DNA of 40,781 nucleotides from JBLHOS01 sp047623825 (lineage in GTDB: Bacteria; Pseudomonadota; Alphaproteobacteria; Rhodobacterales; Rhodobacteraceae), in assembly GCA_047623825.1 (NCBI GenBank), contig JBLHOS010000016.1, positions 1 to 40,781 on the forward strand, written 5' to 3'. Below, piece by piece: positions 9,070 through 18,127 of the stretch. The notes beneath the pieces were generated by a model, which ran no database searches, was not told the DNA's origin, and saw only the letters and a list, made by a program, of their open reading frames with translations. The translations under genes and the position numbers were made by a program. Every line of letters begins with the position of its first letter. The stretch's first letter is position 1.

Positions 9070-10008
9070 TTAGGCGACACGCGCCAAATCTGATGTGTTC
9101 ACGCCAACACCGGGAAGGCGCGATGCCTGCGCCGGAGTGCATTCAACGACGCGTGTCGCGCCCGGTGTCGCAAAAAGAGTGCGCAATAAGCGGTTCGTCA
9201 GCATATGACCGGCCCGAACCCCTTCGTAGCGGCCCAAAATGGGTGCGCCCGCGAGCGCCAGATCGCCTAGTGCATCCAGCATTTTGTGGCGAACAGCCTC
9301 ATCAGAATGGCGCAAACCGCCGGGGCTGAGGATCTTATCACCATCAACCACAACTGCGTTTTCGTAGGTCCCGCCAAGCGCCAACCCGTGGTCCCGCATG
9401 AACTCGACATCTGATTGGCTGCAGAACGTGCGGCTGTCACATAGCTCACGGACGAAATGGCCGTTCTCAAGGCTCATCTGACGGGACTGCACGCCGATCG
9501 CAGGGTCTGCAAAATCGATCTTAAATTCCATCTCAAGACCCAGCGCAGGCCGCAGAGACGCCGTGGCTAGGCCATCTTGGACATGAACCGACTTTAAGAC
9601 TTCAATGGCATGAATTGGTGCGCCCTGACGCTGAATTCCTTTAGACATGATCCCGCGAACGAAAGCTGCGGCAGATCCGTCCATGATTGGCACTTCGGGG
9701 CCATCTATTTCGATCAGTGCGTTATGAATACCACAACCAGCAAGGGCCGCCATGATGTGCTCAACTGTGCTGACCTCAACGCCCGCGTTGTTGCGCAGCT
9801 TTGTGCAAAGCTGTGTTTGGGGCACTGCATCGTAGCGAGCGGGGATCATCGTATCAATGTCGTGAATATCGGTGCGGCGGAACCAGACACCATAGGAGGC
9901 CGAGGCGGGATGCAAGATCATGCGTGAAGGGAGGCCAGAATGAAGGCCGATGCCAACGAAGGTCACGGAAGATCTGATAGTCGCCTGCAAATTTCTACCC
10001 AGTTCCAC
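9070..10008 (-). CDS. lpxC: UDP-3-O-acyl-N-acetylglucosamine deacetylase
   Basis: Zinc enzyme of the committed step of lipid A synthesis, in the cytoplasm: it deacetylates UDP-3-O-acyl-GlcNAc. The 312-residue product shows the zinc ligands His84 (VEHIMAAL), His241 and Asp245 (RHKMLDALGDL), and the N-terminal VGIGLHSG strand. Two repeated domains are expected from the family. The start at 10008 is a GTG without a strong ribosome site. The family N-terminus as I recall it would begin at the TTG at 9990 (LQATIRSSVTF), so that is a real alternative. It lies downstream of ftsZ but behind a strong terminator, so it probably has its own promoter in the 217-base spacer. Confidence 0.95.
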   Translation of the reverse strand: MELGRNLQATIRSSVTFVGIGLHSGLPSRMILHPASASYGVWFRRTDIHDIDTMIPARYDAVPQTQLCTKLRNNAGVEVSTVEHIMAALAGCGIHNALIEIDGPEVPIMDGSAAAFVRGIMSKGIQRQGAPIHAIEVLKSVHVQDGLATASLRPALGLEMEFKIDFADPAIGVQSRQMSLENGHFVRELCDSRTFCSQSDVEFMRDHGLALGGTYENAVVVDGDKILSPGGLRHSDEAVRHKMLDALGDLALAGAPILGRYEGVRAGHMLTNRLLRTLFATPGATRVVECTPAQASRLPGVGVNTSDLARVA

Positions 10009-10170
10009 AAGGAAGGCCGCCGAATTTAGCCCATTTCACTTTTATTAATTTTGCCTACCTGTGCGGGAAAGAACAAACAATTCAAGGTTTATGACTTCCT
10101 GCAACAATGCCCGCGATGATCGGCGAAGAATCGCCAACCCCTAGCTACACGCCAGTTAACATACTGTTTT

Positions 10171-10208
10171 ACCATAAAAAAAGACCGGCGAATTGCCGGC
10201 CTTTTTTG
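10171..10208 (-). terminator. Strong two-way terminator after ftsZ
   Basis: On the minus strand a GC-rich hairpin with loop AATTC has arms GGCCGGC and GCCGGTC, flanked by A-rich sequence on one side and seven T on the other. It starts about 18 bases after the ftsZ stop. The plus strand also reads hairpin then TTTTTT. It probably ends dcw transcription before lpxC. Confidence 0.88.
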
Positions 10209-10225
10209 TTTCAATGTGACTAACG

Positions 10226-11836
10226 TTAATTGGCTTGTCGGCGTAAAAACGCTGGGATTTCGATACGATCCTGATCAGGATCACTAGGAGCTTTTTCAGC
10301 TGCGGGGCGTTGCGCCATCGATGGCTGCTGACGCCGCTCAGATGAGGCCGACGGTTCGTCGCCATGGCCGGTCATCCGGTTAATCAACGAATTAATACCA
10401 AATCGAGCCTTGCCTTGGGTGTCATCTGCCGAAGCTGGTGGCCGGGCTGCAATAGGCTGAGGTGCTGCCCGGTGTGGGTGATCCTTGCCAACTGCGGCAC
10501 GCAACCGCGCCAAGGTTTCCGGCGATGGCGACCCAACAGAGGCGGCTTTGGGCGCCATATATTCCGACAGGCCTGGCTCTGCGGCTGCCATCTGGTCATT
10601 CACCGGTGGCGCATCATACGACACTGGCGTCGGCTGATAGGCCGGTTCTGGTACACCATCAACATCAGAATAAACCGATAATTCGTCAGAAATATCCTGA
10701 TCAAGGTCCGCAAACAGGCTTGGTTCGGGCAGAGCTTCCTCGTACATCTCAGCGGGGGCTTGCGCTGTCGCTGCTGCTGCACCGCGCGATCTGCCACCTC
10801 CGGCAACCGCTGCGGCCATCGCTTCGGGCAGGGCCCGACGGATCGGTGCTGGCATATGTTGTTGTACATCGCCTGCATCGATACCGGTGGCCACAACGCT
10901 GACGCGCATTTGACCTTCCATGTTAGTATCAAGGGTCGAGCCGACGATGATGTTCGCCTCTGGATCGACTTCCTCACGGATGCGGTTGGCAGCTTCGTCC
11001 AGTTCAAACAATGTCAGGTCATAGCCGCCAGTAATGTTAATCAGAACGCCGCGTGCACCGCGCAAACTGATCTCGTCCAGCAATGGGTTGGCAATCGCCT
11101 TTTCAGCGGCCTGAATAGCGCGATTTTCGCCCTCGGCCTCGCCCGTACCCATCATTGCCTTGCCCATCTCGTTCATCACAGCGCGGACATCTGCGAAATC
11201 CAAGTTGATCAGGCCGGGGCGGACCATAAGATCCGTCACACCCTTCACACCTTGATACAGAACATCATCGGCCATCGCGAAGGCTTCGGTGAATGTCGTT
11301 TTCTCGTTGGCCAAACGGAAGAGATTCTGGTTTGGAATAATGATCAGCGTGTCGACAACTTTTTGCAGCGCCTCAATGCCTTCATCAGCTTGGCGCATCC
11401 GCTTTGCGCCCTCAAACTGGAATGGCTTGGTCACAACACCAACTGTCAGCACGCCCAATTCGCGCGCAGCTTGCGCGATGATCGGGGCCGCACCCGTGCC
11501 GGTTCCGCCGCCCATTCCTGCCGTGATAAAGCACATGTGCGCTCCGGCCAGATGATCGACGATTTCTTCAATAGATTCTTCTGCGGCAGATGCACCAACG
11601 GCGGGCCGCGCACCAGCGCCCAAGCCTTCTGTTACCTTAACACCCATCTGAATGCGTGAGGCTGCCTTGGATTGATGCAGCGCCTGCGCGTCCGTGTTGG
11701 CGACGACGAATTCACACCCATCAAGATTTTGCTCAATCATGTTGTTGACGGCATTGCCGCCGGCCCCACCGACACCAAACACGGTGATACGAGGTTTCAT
11801 CTCCGGCTGTTCAGGGAACGTAAGGTTAAGTGCCAT
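10226..11836 (-). CDS. ftsZ: Cell division GTPase FtsZ
   Basis: Tubulin-like GTPase that forms the Z ring at midcell. The 536-residue product has the N-terminal strand ITVFGVGGAGGNAVNNM, the tubulin signature GGGTGTGA at 109-116, and the T7-loop region (NLDFADVRAVM). After the GTPase core (to about 320) comes a long Ala/Pro/Gln-rich linker, then the C-terminal peptide IEIPAFLRRQAN that binds FtsA and other partners. A linker of roughly 200 residues is long compared with enterobacteria but normal for alphaproteobacteria. The ATG at 11836 has a GGCGGA ribosome site. It is the last dcw gene, separated from ftsA by 186 bases, so it may have an extra promoter of its own. Confidence 0.98.
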   Translation of the reverse strand: MALNLTFPEQPEMKPRITVFGVGGAGGNAVNNMIEQNLDGCEFVVANTDAQALHQSKAASRIQMGVKVTEGLGAGARPAVGASAAEESIEEIVDHLAGAHMCFITAGMGGGTGTGAAPIIAQAARELGVLTVGVVTKPFQFEGAKRMRQADEGIEALQKVVDTLIIIPNQNLFRLANEKTTFTEAFAMADDVLYQGVKGVTDLMVRPGLINLDFADVRAVMNEMGKAMMGTGEAEGENRAIQAAEKAIANPLLDEISLRGARGVLINITGGYDLTLFELDEAANRIREEVDPEANIIVGSTLDTNMEGQMRVSVVATGIDAGDVQQHMPAPIRRALPEAMAAAVAGGGRSRGAAAATAQAPAEMYEEALPEPSLFADLDQDISDELSVYSDVDGVPEPAYQPTPVSYDAPPVNDQMAAAEPGLSEYMAPKAASVGSPSPETLARLRAAVGKDHPHRAAPQPIAARPPASADDTQGKARFGINSLINRMTGHGDEPSASSERRQQPSMAQRPAAEKAPSDPDQDRIEIPAFLRRQAN

Positions 11837-12022
11837 GAGTGTTTTCCGCCTGCTTTGATGAGGGCCCCGATCTTTTGCCGGCTGGCCGTTACTACTTAAA
11901 CTTTACTGATTCTAACGTGGTTCAGACCTGCCGTCACGCAAAAACTGCTGAAAACGCACGAAATGTAGGGCTTAAATAGGTCAAGTCAGCGGCATTTTGC
12001 CTGCTTACCCATCATATAGCGG
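11837..12022 (-). promoter_or_regulatory. ftsA-ftsZ spacer, possible ftsZ promoter
   Basis: This is one of the longest gaps inside the cluster. A TTGACC string (minus strand, 11984-11979) could be a -35 element, but no convincing -10 box lies at the right distance. A GANTC site (about 11908-11913) is also present. This is weak evidence for separate ftsZ control. Confidence 0.25.
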
Positions 12023-13357
12023 TTACCAGTTGTCACGGAACCACCGCGCGGCTCGTTTCAGCGACCGTGCGGGGTGCTTGTCTGCAGGCACTTCAAAGTC
12101 CCACCATTCGTCTTGAGGATACGCTGCGAACAGCGCTAGGCCGACGCTTGCCGAAAATGCAGGGCCACAGGCTGACTGCGGCAAACCTTGTACGCGCAGC
12201 GGTCGACCAAGACGCACCTGGTTTCCAAGTATCTTTGACGCAAGCCCGTCAAGGCCCGGCAACTGGCTGGCACCGCCTGTCAAAACAATACGTTGGCTGG
12301 GTAAATGTTCAAACCCAGCGGCGTCCAGTCGGGCGCGCACTTCTTCTAGAATTTCTTCGACACGAGGACGTATGACACCGATCAACTCAGCCCGGCTGAT
12401 AGCCCTACGATCATGTTCCCAATCACCAGTATCACCCTCTAGATCAATCATCTCACGGTCGTCCATGCCAGTCGCAACGACGCCGCCAAAACGGGTCTTG
12501 ATCCGCTCAGCATCCGTCATCGGGATTTGCAGGCCTTGACTGATGTCAGAGGTGACATGGTCACCGCCCATCCGGACAGTATCGGCAAAAATCATGTGCT
12601 TTTTGATGAAGATCGAGATGCTGGTAGTCCCGCCGCCCATATCGACACAGGCGGCACCCAGCTCTTGTTCATCCTCAACCAGACTAGAGATGCCAGCGAC
12701 ATAGGCCGACGATGCAATACCAGCCAACTCCAGATCACAACGTTTGACGCAATGCAGCAACGTATCGATGGCGTTTGCCTCAATCGTCAGCAAATGCATA
12801 TCGGTCGACAGGCGGTTGCCGACATGGCCGCGCGGATCATTCAGACCGCTGCGGTGATCCAGCGCAAAGTTCACAGGATGGGCATGCAAAACCTCACGCC
12901 CCTCACCAAAATCAGGGACATCGCAGGACGCAAGTACACGGGCGACATCCGCCTCGGTCACGGTGCCTGACTGCAAAGTCACCTCACCTGCCAAGCCATA
13001 CGACCGTGGGCGCGCGCCAGAGAAACTGACGATGACATGGTCGACGCGAGTATTGGCCATCTTTTGTGCGGCCTGAACAGCGGTCCGAATTGCGCGCTCT
13101 GTCTCTTGCATGGTGTCGATCTCACCGAACCTGACACCGCGCGAACGAGTTGTTGCAGCGCCGATCACCCGGAAAGAGGATTGGCCGGCCATGGCACCCA
13201 CACCATCCGAGATCCGAAAATCCTCAGAGCTATCGAAGCGTAACACCAGACAGGCGGTCTTGAACGACCCAATATCCAAAATGGCAATGACACCCCGGCG
13301 CATGGCTTCTTGCCGTTTGGCGCGCATAGCCCGCTGCGATTGATACAGCATACTCAT
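12023..13357 (-). CDS. ftsA: Cell division protein FtsA
   Basis: Actin-like ATPase that ties FtsZ filaments to the inner membrane and recruits later divisome proteins. The 444-residue product shows the phosphate-1 motif (ILDIGSFKTACLVLRF), the phosphate-2 motif (CVDMGGGTTSISIF) and the adenosine motif (IVLTGGASQLPGL). The C-terminus (RSLKRAARWFRDNW) is a basic amphipathic helix fit for membrane binding. The ATG at 13357 overlaps the ftsQ stop by four bases (ATGA), so the two are translationally coupled. Length is slightly above the E. coli protein, as usual for this group. Confidence 0.97.
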   Translation of the reverse strand: MSMLYQSQRAMRAKRQEAMRRGVIAILDIGSFKTACLVLRFDSSEDFRISDGVGAMAGQSSFRVIGAATTRSRGVRFGEIDTMQETERAIRTAVQAAQKMANTRVDHVIVSFSGARPRSYGLAGEVTLQSGTVTEADVARVLASCDVPDFGEGREVLHAHPVNFALDHRSGLNDPRGHVGNRLSTDMHLLTIEANAIDTLLHCVKRCDLELAGIASSAYVAGISSLVEDEQELGAACVDMGGGTTSISIFIKKHMIFADTVRMGGDHVTSDISQGLQIPMTDAERIKTRFGGVVATGMDDREMIDLEGDTGDWEHDRRAISRAELIGVIRPRVEEILEEVRARLDAAGFEHLPSQRIVLTGGASQLPGLDGLASKILGNQVRLGRPLRVQGLPQSACGPAFSASVGLALFAAYPQDEWWDFEVPADKHPARSLKRAARWFRDNW

Positions 13358-14241
13358 CCGTTCTGCTCTCCTGAAATCTGGATCGTTCGCATGCGCCGAA
13401 GCTCACTAAGGGCATGCGGTGTCAATTGAATGCTGGGCCGGTCAGGCAGGCGCATATCGATGCGATCCACGTCTCGGGCCAGCAAATCTTGGGCGTCGTC
13501 GACTGCCAGAACGCGTTCTAGCACCCGGACCGGATCCTCGCTAGGCAAAAGGATACGCCGCCCATCGGTCAAGACAACATCCCAACGACGCTCCCCCATG
13601 CGGACCAAACCGCGTAGATTGTCGGCCAATGGGCGCGCGGCTTCCACCAACGCCAAGGCTTCTGGCACCATCATCTCGGCCCCCTCCCCCGCAATGATCG
13701 GCAAAAGGGTGTAAAGGTCGCGCTCTGCCATGGTTGCGACGCGGTGGCCTTCAATATCCAACAGCACCAATTCGATGCGATTGCGCCAGATCACCACAGG
13801 CTCACGCTCATCGATGCTTAGCGTCAGGTGCCCACCAGTACGGATCCGCACATCAGCAGATGCAACAGCATCAAGCCCTTCAACCCGGGCACGAATATCC
13901 ACTAGATCCAGATCGAATGAAGAGACCGGAAAATCCAGCGACAAGATCGATCGGATCTCATCTGCCAATTCAGGTGAGGCACCTTGGACCGCCATCAGGT
14001 TGACCCGAAACTCTGGCCGATCCTCGATCTGGCTGCGGACATCGTGAACAGTATCACGCACCTGTTGGATCCGACTTGGATCAGACAAATACCACCCCAC
14101 CAGCGAGATCAACACAAATGCCGGCAATCCCGTGCGCAACAAAGCGCGAAACACCGGAGTCAGCCACAGTCGGTGCACCCGGTAGGCCCACCGCGATGGG
14201 GCCGGATCGCAGCGGCGGCTTGATCGGGTCAACGGTCGCAT
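13354..14241 (-). CDS. ftsQ: Cell division protein FtsQ
   Basis: Bitopic inner-membrane divisome protein that links early and late division proteins with FtsL/FtsB. The product (295 residues) has a basic cytoplasmic tail, one membrane helix at about residues 35-55 (LPAFVLISLVGWYLSD), then a POTRA domain (FRVNLMAVQGASPELADEI and following) and the FtsQ beta domain. I chose the ATG at 14241 because GGAGG lies 7 bases upstream; a longer frame to 14292 has no such site. It then overlaps the end of ddl by 13 bases and the start of ftsA by four. Confidence 0.93.
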   Translation of the reverse strand: MRPLTRSSRRCDPAPSRWAYRVHRLWLTPVFRALLRTGLPAFVLISLVGWYLSDPSRIQQVRDTVHDVRSQIEDRPEFRVNLMAVQGASPELADEIRSILSLDFPVSSFDLDLVDIRARVEGLDAVASADVRIRTGGHLTLSIDEREPVVIWRNRIELVLLDIEGHRVATMAERDLYTLLPIIAGEGAEMMVPEALALVEAARPLADNLRGLVRMGERRWDVVLTDGRRILLPSEDPVRVLERVLAVDDAQDLLARDVDRIDMRLPDRPSIQLTPHALSELRRMRTIQISGEQNG

Positions 14242-15152
14242 GACGCATCCTCCACCATCCAACGGCAAAGCTGTCGAAAGCTCATACCGCACGCAACTGC
14301 TTGTTCGGGGCTGAGGGAGGTTGGCGTCATACCCGGCTGTGTATTGGTTTCCAGAACGATCAACCCGTCAATACCACGCGCCTCATCCCATCTGAAATCG
14401 GTACGGCTGACACCACGACACCCCAACAGTTGATGAGCAGCCAACGACGTATTCATGCAGGCATCAAAGATCAATTTGGGAATGTCAGCGGGCACAACAT
14501 GGCTTGACCCGCCCGGCTTATATTTGGCGTCATAATCATACCAACCATCAGTCAAGATATCTGTCACTGTCAACGGCTTGTCGCCCAGGACTGTCGTCGT
14601 CAACTCGCGCCCCGGCACGTAGGCCTCAACCATCACTTGATCGGGCATAGTGGCGTCCAACTGCGGTGGTCCATTTGCGGCCTCATGGACCAAATAGACC
14701 CCAACGCTGGACCCTTCGCTGTTTGGTTTCACGACATAGGGTGGCGCCATGACATGGGCGATGCTGACATCCTTTTTGGCGCATAAGATGCTGTCGACCA
14801 CGGGCAATCCATTAGCGGCAAATACCGCCTTTGAGCGTTGCTTATCCATCGCCAAAGCTGAGGCCAGCACACCCGAATGCGTATAGGGAATTTGCATCCA
14901 TTCAAGGATGCCCTGAACGCAACCATCTTCGCCCCAACGACCATGAAGGGCGTTAAACGCAACGTCTGGCTGAATATCGTAAAGTTTGGCCGCAAGGTCG
15001 CGACCAGCGTCAACCTCAACCACGTCAAATCCTTCGTCCCTTAGTGCAGCTGCGCATTCACGCCCACTCGACAATGAGACCTCTCGTTCTGCCGAAAGGC
15101 CGCCCATCAAAACTACAACTTTGGGGGGTGTTCTGCCCGAACGTACCGCCAC
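14229..15152 (-). CDS. ddl: D-alanine--D-alanine ligase
   Basis: Cytoplasmic ATP-grasp enzyme that makes the D-Ala-D-Ala dipeptide used by MurF. The 307-residue product shows the N-terminal VVVLMGGLSAEREVSLSSG, the ATP-grasp loop KPNSEGSSVGV, the YDYDAKYKPGG segment and the metal-binding ETNTQPGMT near the C-terminus. The start is GTG at 15152 with GAGG 5 bases before it; an ATG nearby is in another frame. It begins 54 bases after murB and its end overlaps ftsQ. Confidence 0.96.
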   Translation of the reverse strand: MAVRSGRTPPKVVVLMGGLSAEREVSLSSGRECAAALRDEGFDVVEVDAGRDLAAKLYDIQPDVAFNALHGRWGEDGCVQGILEWMQIPYTHSGVLASALAMDKQRSKAVFAANGLPVVDSILCAKKDVSIAHVMAPPYVVKPNSEGSSVGVYLVHEAANGPPQLDATMPDQVMVEAYVPGRELTTTVLGDKPLTVTDILTDGWYDYDAKYKPGGSSHVVPADIPKLIFDACMNTSLAAHQLLGCRGVSRTDFRWDEARGIDGLIVLETNTQPGMTPTSLSPEQAVACGMSFRQLCRWMVEDASCDR

Positions 15153-15206
15153 CAGTGCCTCATATTTCGCCGGGCTTTTGCCCAGTCGTTGATCTTTTGT
15201 CGTCAG

Positions 15207-16148
15207 TCAGTCTGATTTATCGTCAGCGGCCGGCTCACCGACCCGCATAATTTCCCATTCTAGCTGTATTCCACTGCCATGGAAAACCTTTTCTCGGACT
15301 TGTTCGCCTAACGCTTCCAAATCGGCGGCCGTTGCATTCTCTGCGTTCAAAAGAAAGTTCGGATGTTTCAGTGACATCTGTGCCCCACCAAGACGCGCAC
15401 CTCGCAATCCTGCGTCGTCAATCAGTTTCCAGGCCTTCAACTCATGGGTGTCATCTGCTTGCCCGGTTGAGCTGAACCCCGCTGGATTGCGAAAGGTAGA
15501 GCCTGCACTACGATCTTTAGTGGGCTGTGTCGCGTCACGTTTGGCCAATTGGTCGGCCATCTTCGCGGCCAGCGCTGCGGGATCCCCCGCCTCTGCCCGA
15601 AATGTGACCGACGTAATCACGTATCCCTCAGGCAGATCCGTTTGCCGGTAGTCAAATCGAATATCGCCACGCGTCAAAACCCCGATCGTGCCATCACGTG
15701 CAACCGTCGTCGCAGAGACAAAGTGATCGGCGACATAGCTACCGTAACATCCGGCATTCATTATTAATGCACCGCCGACACTGCCCGGAATGGTGCGCAG
15801 AAACGTCAGGTCCAGACCGACCTCTGCCGCCTTACGCGCCACATGTGCGTCAAGCGCTGCGGCCCCGGCAGTTACCATGTCCCCCGCAATCGATATTGCA
15901 TTGAAACCGCGGCCCAGTCGGATCACGATAGCGCGCATTCCGCCGTCCCGCACGATCAGGTTTGAACCAACCCCGATGGCAAACACCGGAACTGTCATAT
16001 CCAATTGGGCCAGAAACCACGATAGATCCGCGATATCAGCGGGTTGATACAGCCAATCTGCCGGCCCACCAACGCGCAACCACGTTAGATCATTTAATGG
16101 GCGGTTTGGGGTCAGCGACCCACGTGGTTTTGGCAATTCAAATGTCAT
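15207..16148 (-). CDS. murB: UDP-N-acetylenolpyruvoylglucosamine reductase
   Basis: FAD enzyme of the cytoplasm that reduces UDP-GlcNAc-enolpyruvate to UDP-MurNAc with NADPH. The 313-residue product has the FAD-binding segments WLRVGGPADWLYQP, GVGSNLIVRDGG and IPGSVGGALIMNAGCYG, the catalytic serine segment (RSAGSTFRNP), and the late SLKHPNFLLN. Length fits the short MurB type. The ATG at 16148 has GGGAG upstream. It follows the DUF2484 pair by 75 bases. Confidence 0.96.
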   Translation of the reverse strand: MTFELPKPRGSLTPNRPLNDLTWLRVGGPADWLYQPADIADLSWFLAQLDMTVPVFAIGVGSNLIVRDGGMRAIVIRLGRGFNAISIAGDMVTAGAAALDAHVARKAAEVGLDLTFLRTIPGSVGGALIMNAGCYGSYVADHFVSATTVARDGTIGVLTRGDIRFDYRQTDLPEGYVITSVTFRAEAGDPAALAAKMADQLAKRDATQPTKDRSAGSTFRNPAGFSSTGQADDTHELKAWKLIDDAGLRGARLGGAQMSLKHPNFLLNAENATAADLEALGEQVREKVFHGSGIQLEWEIMRVGEPAADDKSD

Positions 16149-16223
16149 CGGCTCCCCTGCGATTACGCCCTCAGACGTAGCGCGCCATCACGGCAATTGC
16201 CAAGACAGCCCAATATGCACGCC

Positions 16224-16469
16224 TTAAGACGAAAGCCAGCCACGCAATCGACGATACGCAAAGAATAACGGCCACCGCAGGATCGAGGCGCCAGCTGCCA
16301 GAACCACCAACCCCCAAAACGGACCATTTTGATATGTGACGTAGCCCAGGATCGGAATGCCGGTCACAATCAGCGCCCATGCTGCGGGCCAATGCGATCG
16401 CATTGGGATCAGCCCAACCAGCGATGCCAAGATTGCCCAAACACAAGCAAAAACGATCGACAAAGTCAT
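16224..16469 (-). CDS. DUF2484 small membrane protein, second copy
   Basis: Hydrophobic 81-residue protein with three likely membrane helices and a basic C-terminus (FAYRRLRGW). It is clearly related to its neighbour: both share the pattern LIPMR/MLPMR near residue 21-24, PILGYV/PLLGYV with a following aromatic-rich turn, and RWPLFF/RRPLFY near the end. I assign it to DUF2484, a family I know from Rhodobacterales at this place in the dcw cluster; no function is known. The ATG at 16469 overlaps the stop of the first copy by four bases and has GAGG 7 bases upstream. A role in wall synthesis or division is only suggested by position. Confidence 0.8.
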   Translation of the reverse strand: MTLSIVFACVWAILASLVGLIPMRSHWPAAWALIVTGIPILGYVTYQNGPFWGLVVLAAGASILRWPLFFAYRRLRGWLSS

Positions 16470-16720
16470 TCAGAAACCTCAGACACGCGGCCAAAAACCT
16501 TCTTGGTGAAATAAAACAAGGGACGGCGAAACATCGACAGCACGCCCAACAACACCAGCAAAACAATCCAACTACCGTGCTGCCAACCAACATATCCCAA
16601 AAGTGGGACCGATAGTGTTAACAGACCAATTCCAGGAATGAATTGCATCCTCATGGGCAGCATCGCGACGACCGTGGCCGCCAACACCCAAAAACTGGCC
16701 AGAATAAGCGAAATACTCAT
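16466..16720 (-). CDS. DUF2484 small membrane protein, first copy
   Basis: Hydrophobic 84-residue protein, three likely membrane helices, with a positive C-terminal tail (FTKKVFGR). It is a paralogue of the following gene with matching motifs in the same order, so the pair looks like a tandem duplication. The ATG at 16720 overlaps the murC stop by four bases (ATGA), and its own stop overlaps the next ATG in the same way. Three genes in a row are thus coupled in translation. The function is unknown. Automatic pipelines may merge these names with murC because of position; the sequences show no Mur ligase motif. Confidence 0.8.
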   Translation of the reverse strand: MSISLILASFWVLAATVVAMLPMRMQFIPGIGLLTLSVPLLGYVGWQHGSWIVLLVLLGVLSMFRRPLFYFTKKVFGRVSEVSE

Positions 16721-18126
16721 TTAACCGCCACCTTTGCCAAGCGCGCCGGAAGACCGTTGGCCCAAGTGCTGATCGTGCCTGCGCCCAAACACACCACCAT
16801 ATCACCCGGCCCCGCCTGCTCCCGAACCAAACGCTCCAGATCATCCTCTGTTTGAATGGCATTGGCATGTCGGTGGCCATGACGAATTAGACCCTCAACC
16901 AGATCGTCCCGACTAGCGCCTTCAATCGGGTCTTCACCAGCAGAGAATACTTCGGCAATTGCCACGACGTCGGCATCGTTAAAACAGCCACAAAAATCTT
17001 CAAACAGGGTATGCAGCCGCGAATAGCGATGTGGCTGATGCACCGCGATCACGCGCCCCTCTGTCGATTGCCGTGCAGCTTTCAGTACGGCCGCGATCTC
17101 TACGGGGTGGTGACCATAATCGTCGATGATCGTGACACCGCCAACTTCGCCCACCTTGGTAAAGCGGCGGTTCACACCTTTGAAATTCGCCAACGCTTCA
17201 CGTATTTGGGCGGCTTTCATACCCAGATGTCGGGCCACAGCAACGGCCGACAATGCGTTTGAAACGTTGTGATCGCCGGGCATAGGCAAGCTGCAGCCCT
17301 CGATGATTTTACCCTCGGCCTGCAAGGCGATATCAAAATACGCAATCCCGGCCTTGTAGCGAAGGTTTACCGCGCGCACATCGGCCTGAGCATTAAAGCC
17401 AAAGGTTATAACACGTCGATCGGTAATCTTGCCAACCAGTGCCTGAACCTCGGGGTGATCGGTGCAGCACACCGCCAGCCCGTAAAACGGAATGTTTGAG
17501 ACGAAATCCAAGAAGCCTTGGCGCAGCGTGTCAAAATCGCCCCAATGCTCCATATGCTCCGGGTCGATATTGGTGACGATCGCAATGGTCGCGGGCAGTC
17601 GGTTAAAAGTACCGTCACTTTCATCGGCCTCGACAACCATCCATTCGCCTTGCCCCATCCGGGCGTTCGATCCATACGCATGAATGATGCCGCCATTGAT
17701 GACGGTCGGATCCAATCCACCCGCGTCAAGCAAAGTCGCCACCATCGTGGTCGTTGTGGTTTTACCATGCGTACCTGCGACCGCGATATTGGACTTCAGA
17801 CGCATCAGTTCGGCCAGCATTTCCGCGCGACGCACAACCGGCAGGCCAGCGGCGCGCGCAGCGTCCAACTCAGCATTGCCCGGTTTGATCGCACTGGAGA
17901 TAACAACAACTTCGGCGTTCGTCAGGTTCTCGGCGCGTTGACCAACAAAGATCTCTGCCCCCAGATTGGCCAAACGATCCGTAATTTTTGACGTTTTCAG
18001 GTCTGAACCTTGAACTTGGTAGCCGTGGTTCAACAACACCTCCGCAATGCCAGACATCCCGATTCCGCCGATGCCTACAAAATGGATCATTCCAAGCTGG
18101 ATCGGAAGTTTGGTTGCAACACTCAT
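16717..18126 (-). CDS. murC: UDP-N-acetylmuramate--L-alanine ligase
   Basis: First Mur ligase: adds L-Ala to UDP-MurNAc with ATP in the cytoplasm. The 469-residue product has the N-terminal Rossmann motif FVGIGGIGMSGIAEVL, the ATP loop AGTHGKTTTTTM at about 117-128, the EADESDGTF and TNIDPEHMEHW segments, and HPVEIAAVLKAAR in the C-terminal domain. Length is normal. The ATG at 18126 follows the murG stop by one base. Its stop overlaps the first DUF2484 start. Confidence 0.97.
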   Translation of the reverse strand: MSVATKLPIQLGMIHFVGIGGIGMSGIAEVLLNHGYQVQGSDLKTSKITDRLANLGAEIFVGQRAENLTNAEVVVISSAIKPGNAELDAARAAGLPVVRRAEMLAELMRLKSNIAVAGTHGKTTTTTMVATLLDAGGLDPTVINGGIIHAYGSNARMGQGEWMVVEADESDGTFNRLPATIAIVTNIDPEHMEHWGDFDTLRQGFLDFVSNIPFYGLAVCCTDHPEVQALVGKITDRRVITFGFNAQADVRAVNLRYKAGIAYFDIALQAEGKIIEGCSLPMPGDHNVSNALSAVAVARHLGMKAAQIREALANFKGVNRRFTKVGEVGGVTIIDDYGHHPVEIAAVLKAARQSTEGRVIAVHQPHRYSRLHTLFEDFCGCFNDADVVAIAEVFSAGEDPIEGASRDDLVEGLIRHGHRHANAIQTEDDLERLVREQAGPGDMVVCLGAGTISTWANGLPARLAKVAVK

Positions 18127-18127
18127 A

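Noticed and set aside
10760..11659. 299-codon open frame antisense to ftsZ
   Set aside because: It is a shadow of the high-G+C codon use of ftsZ; it has no family motif and no ribosome site.
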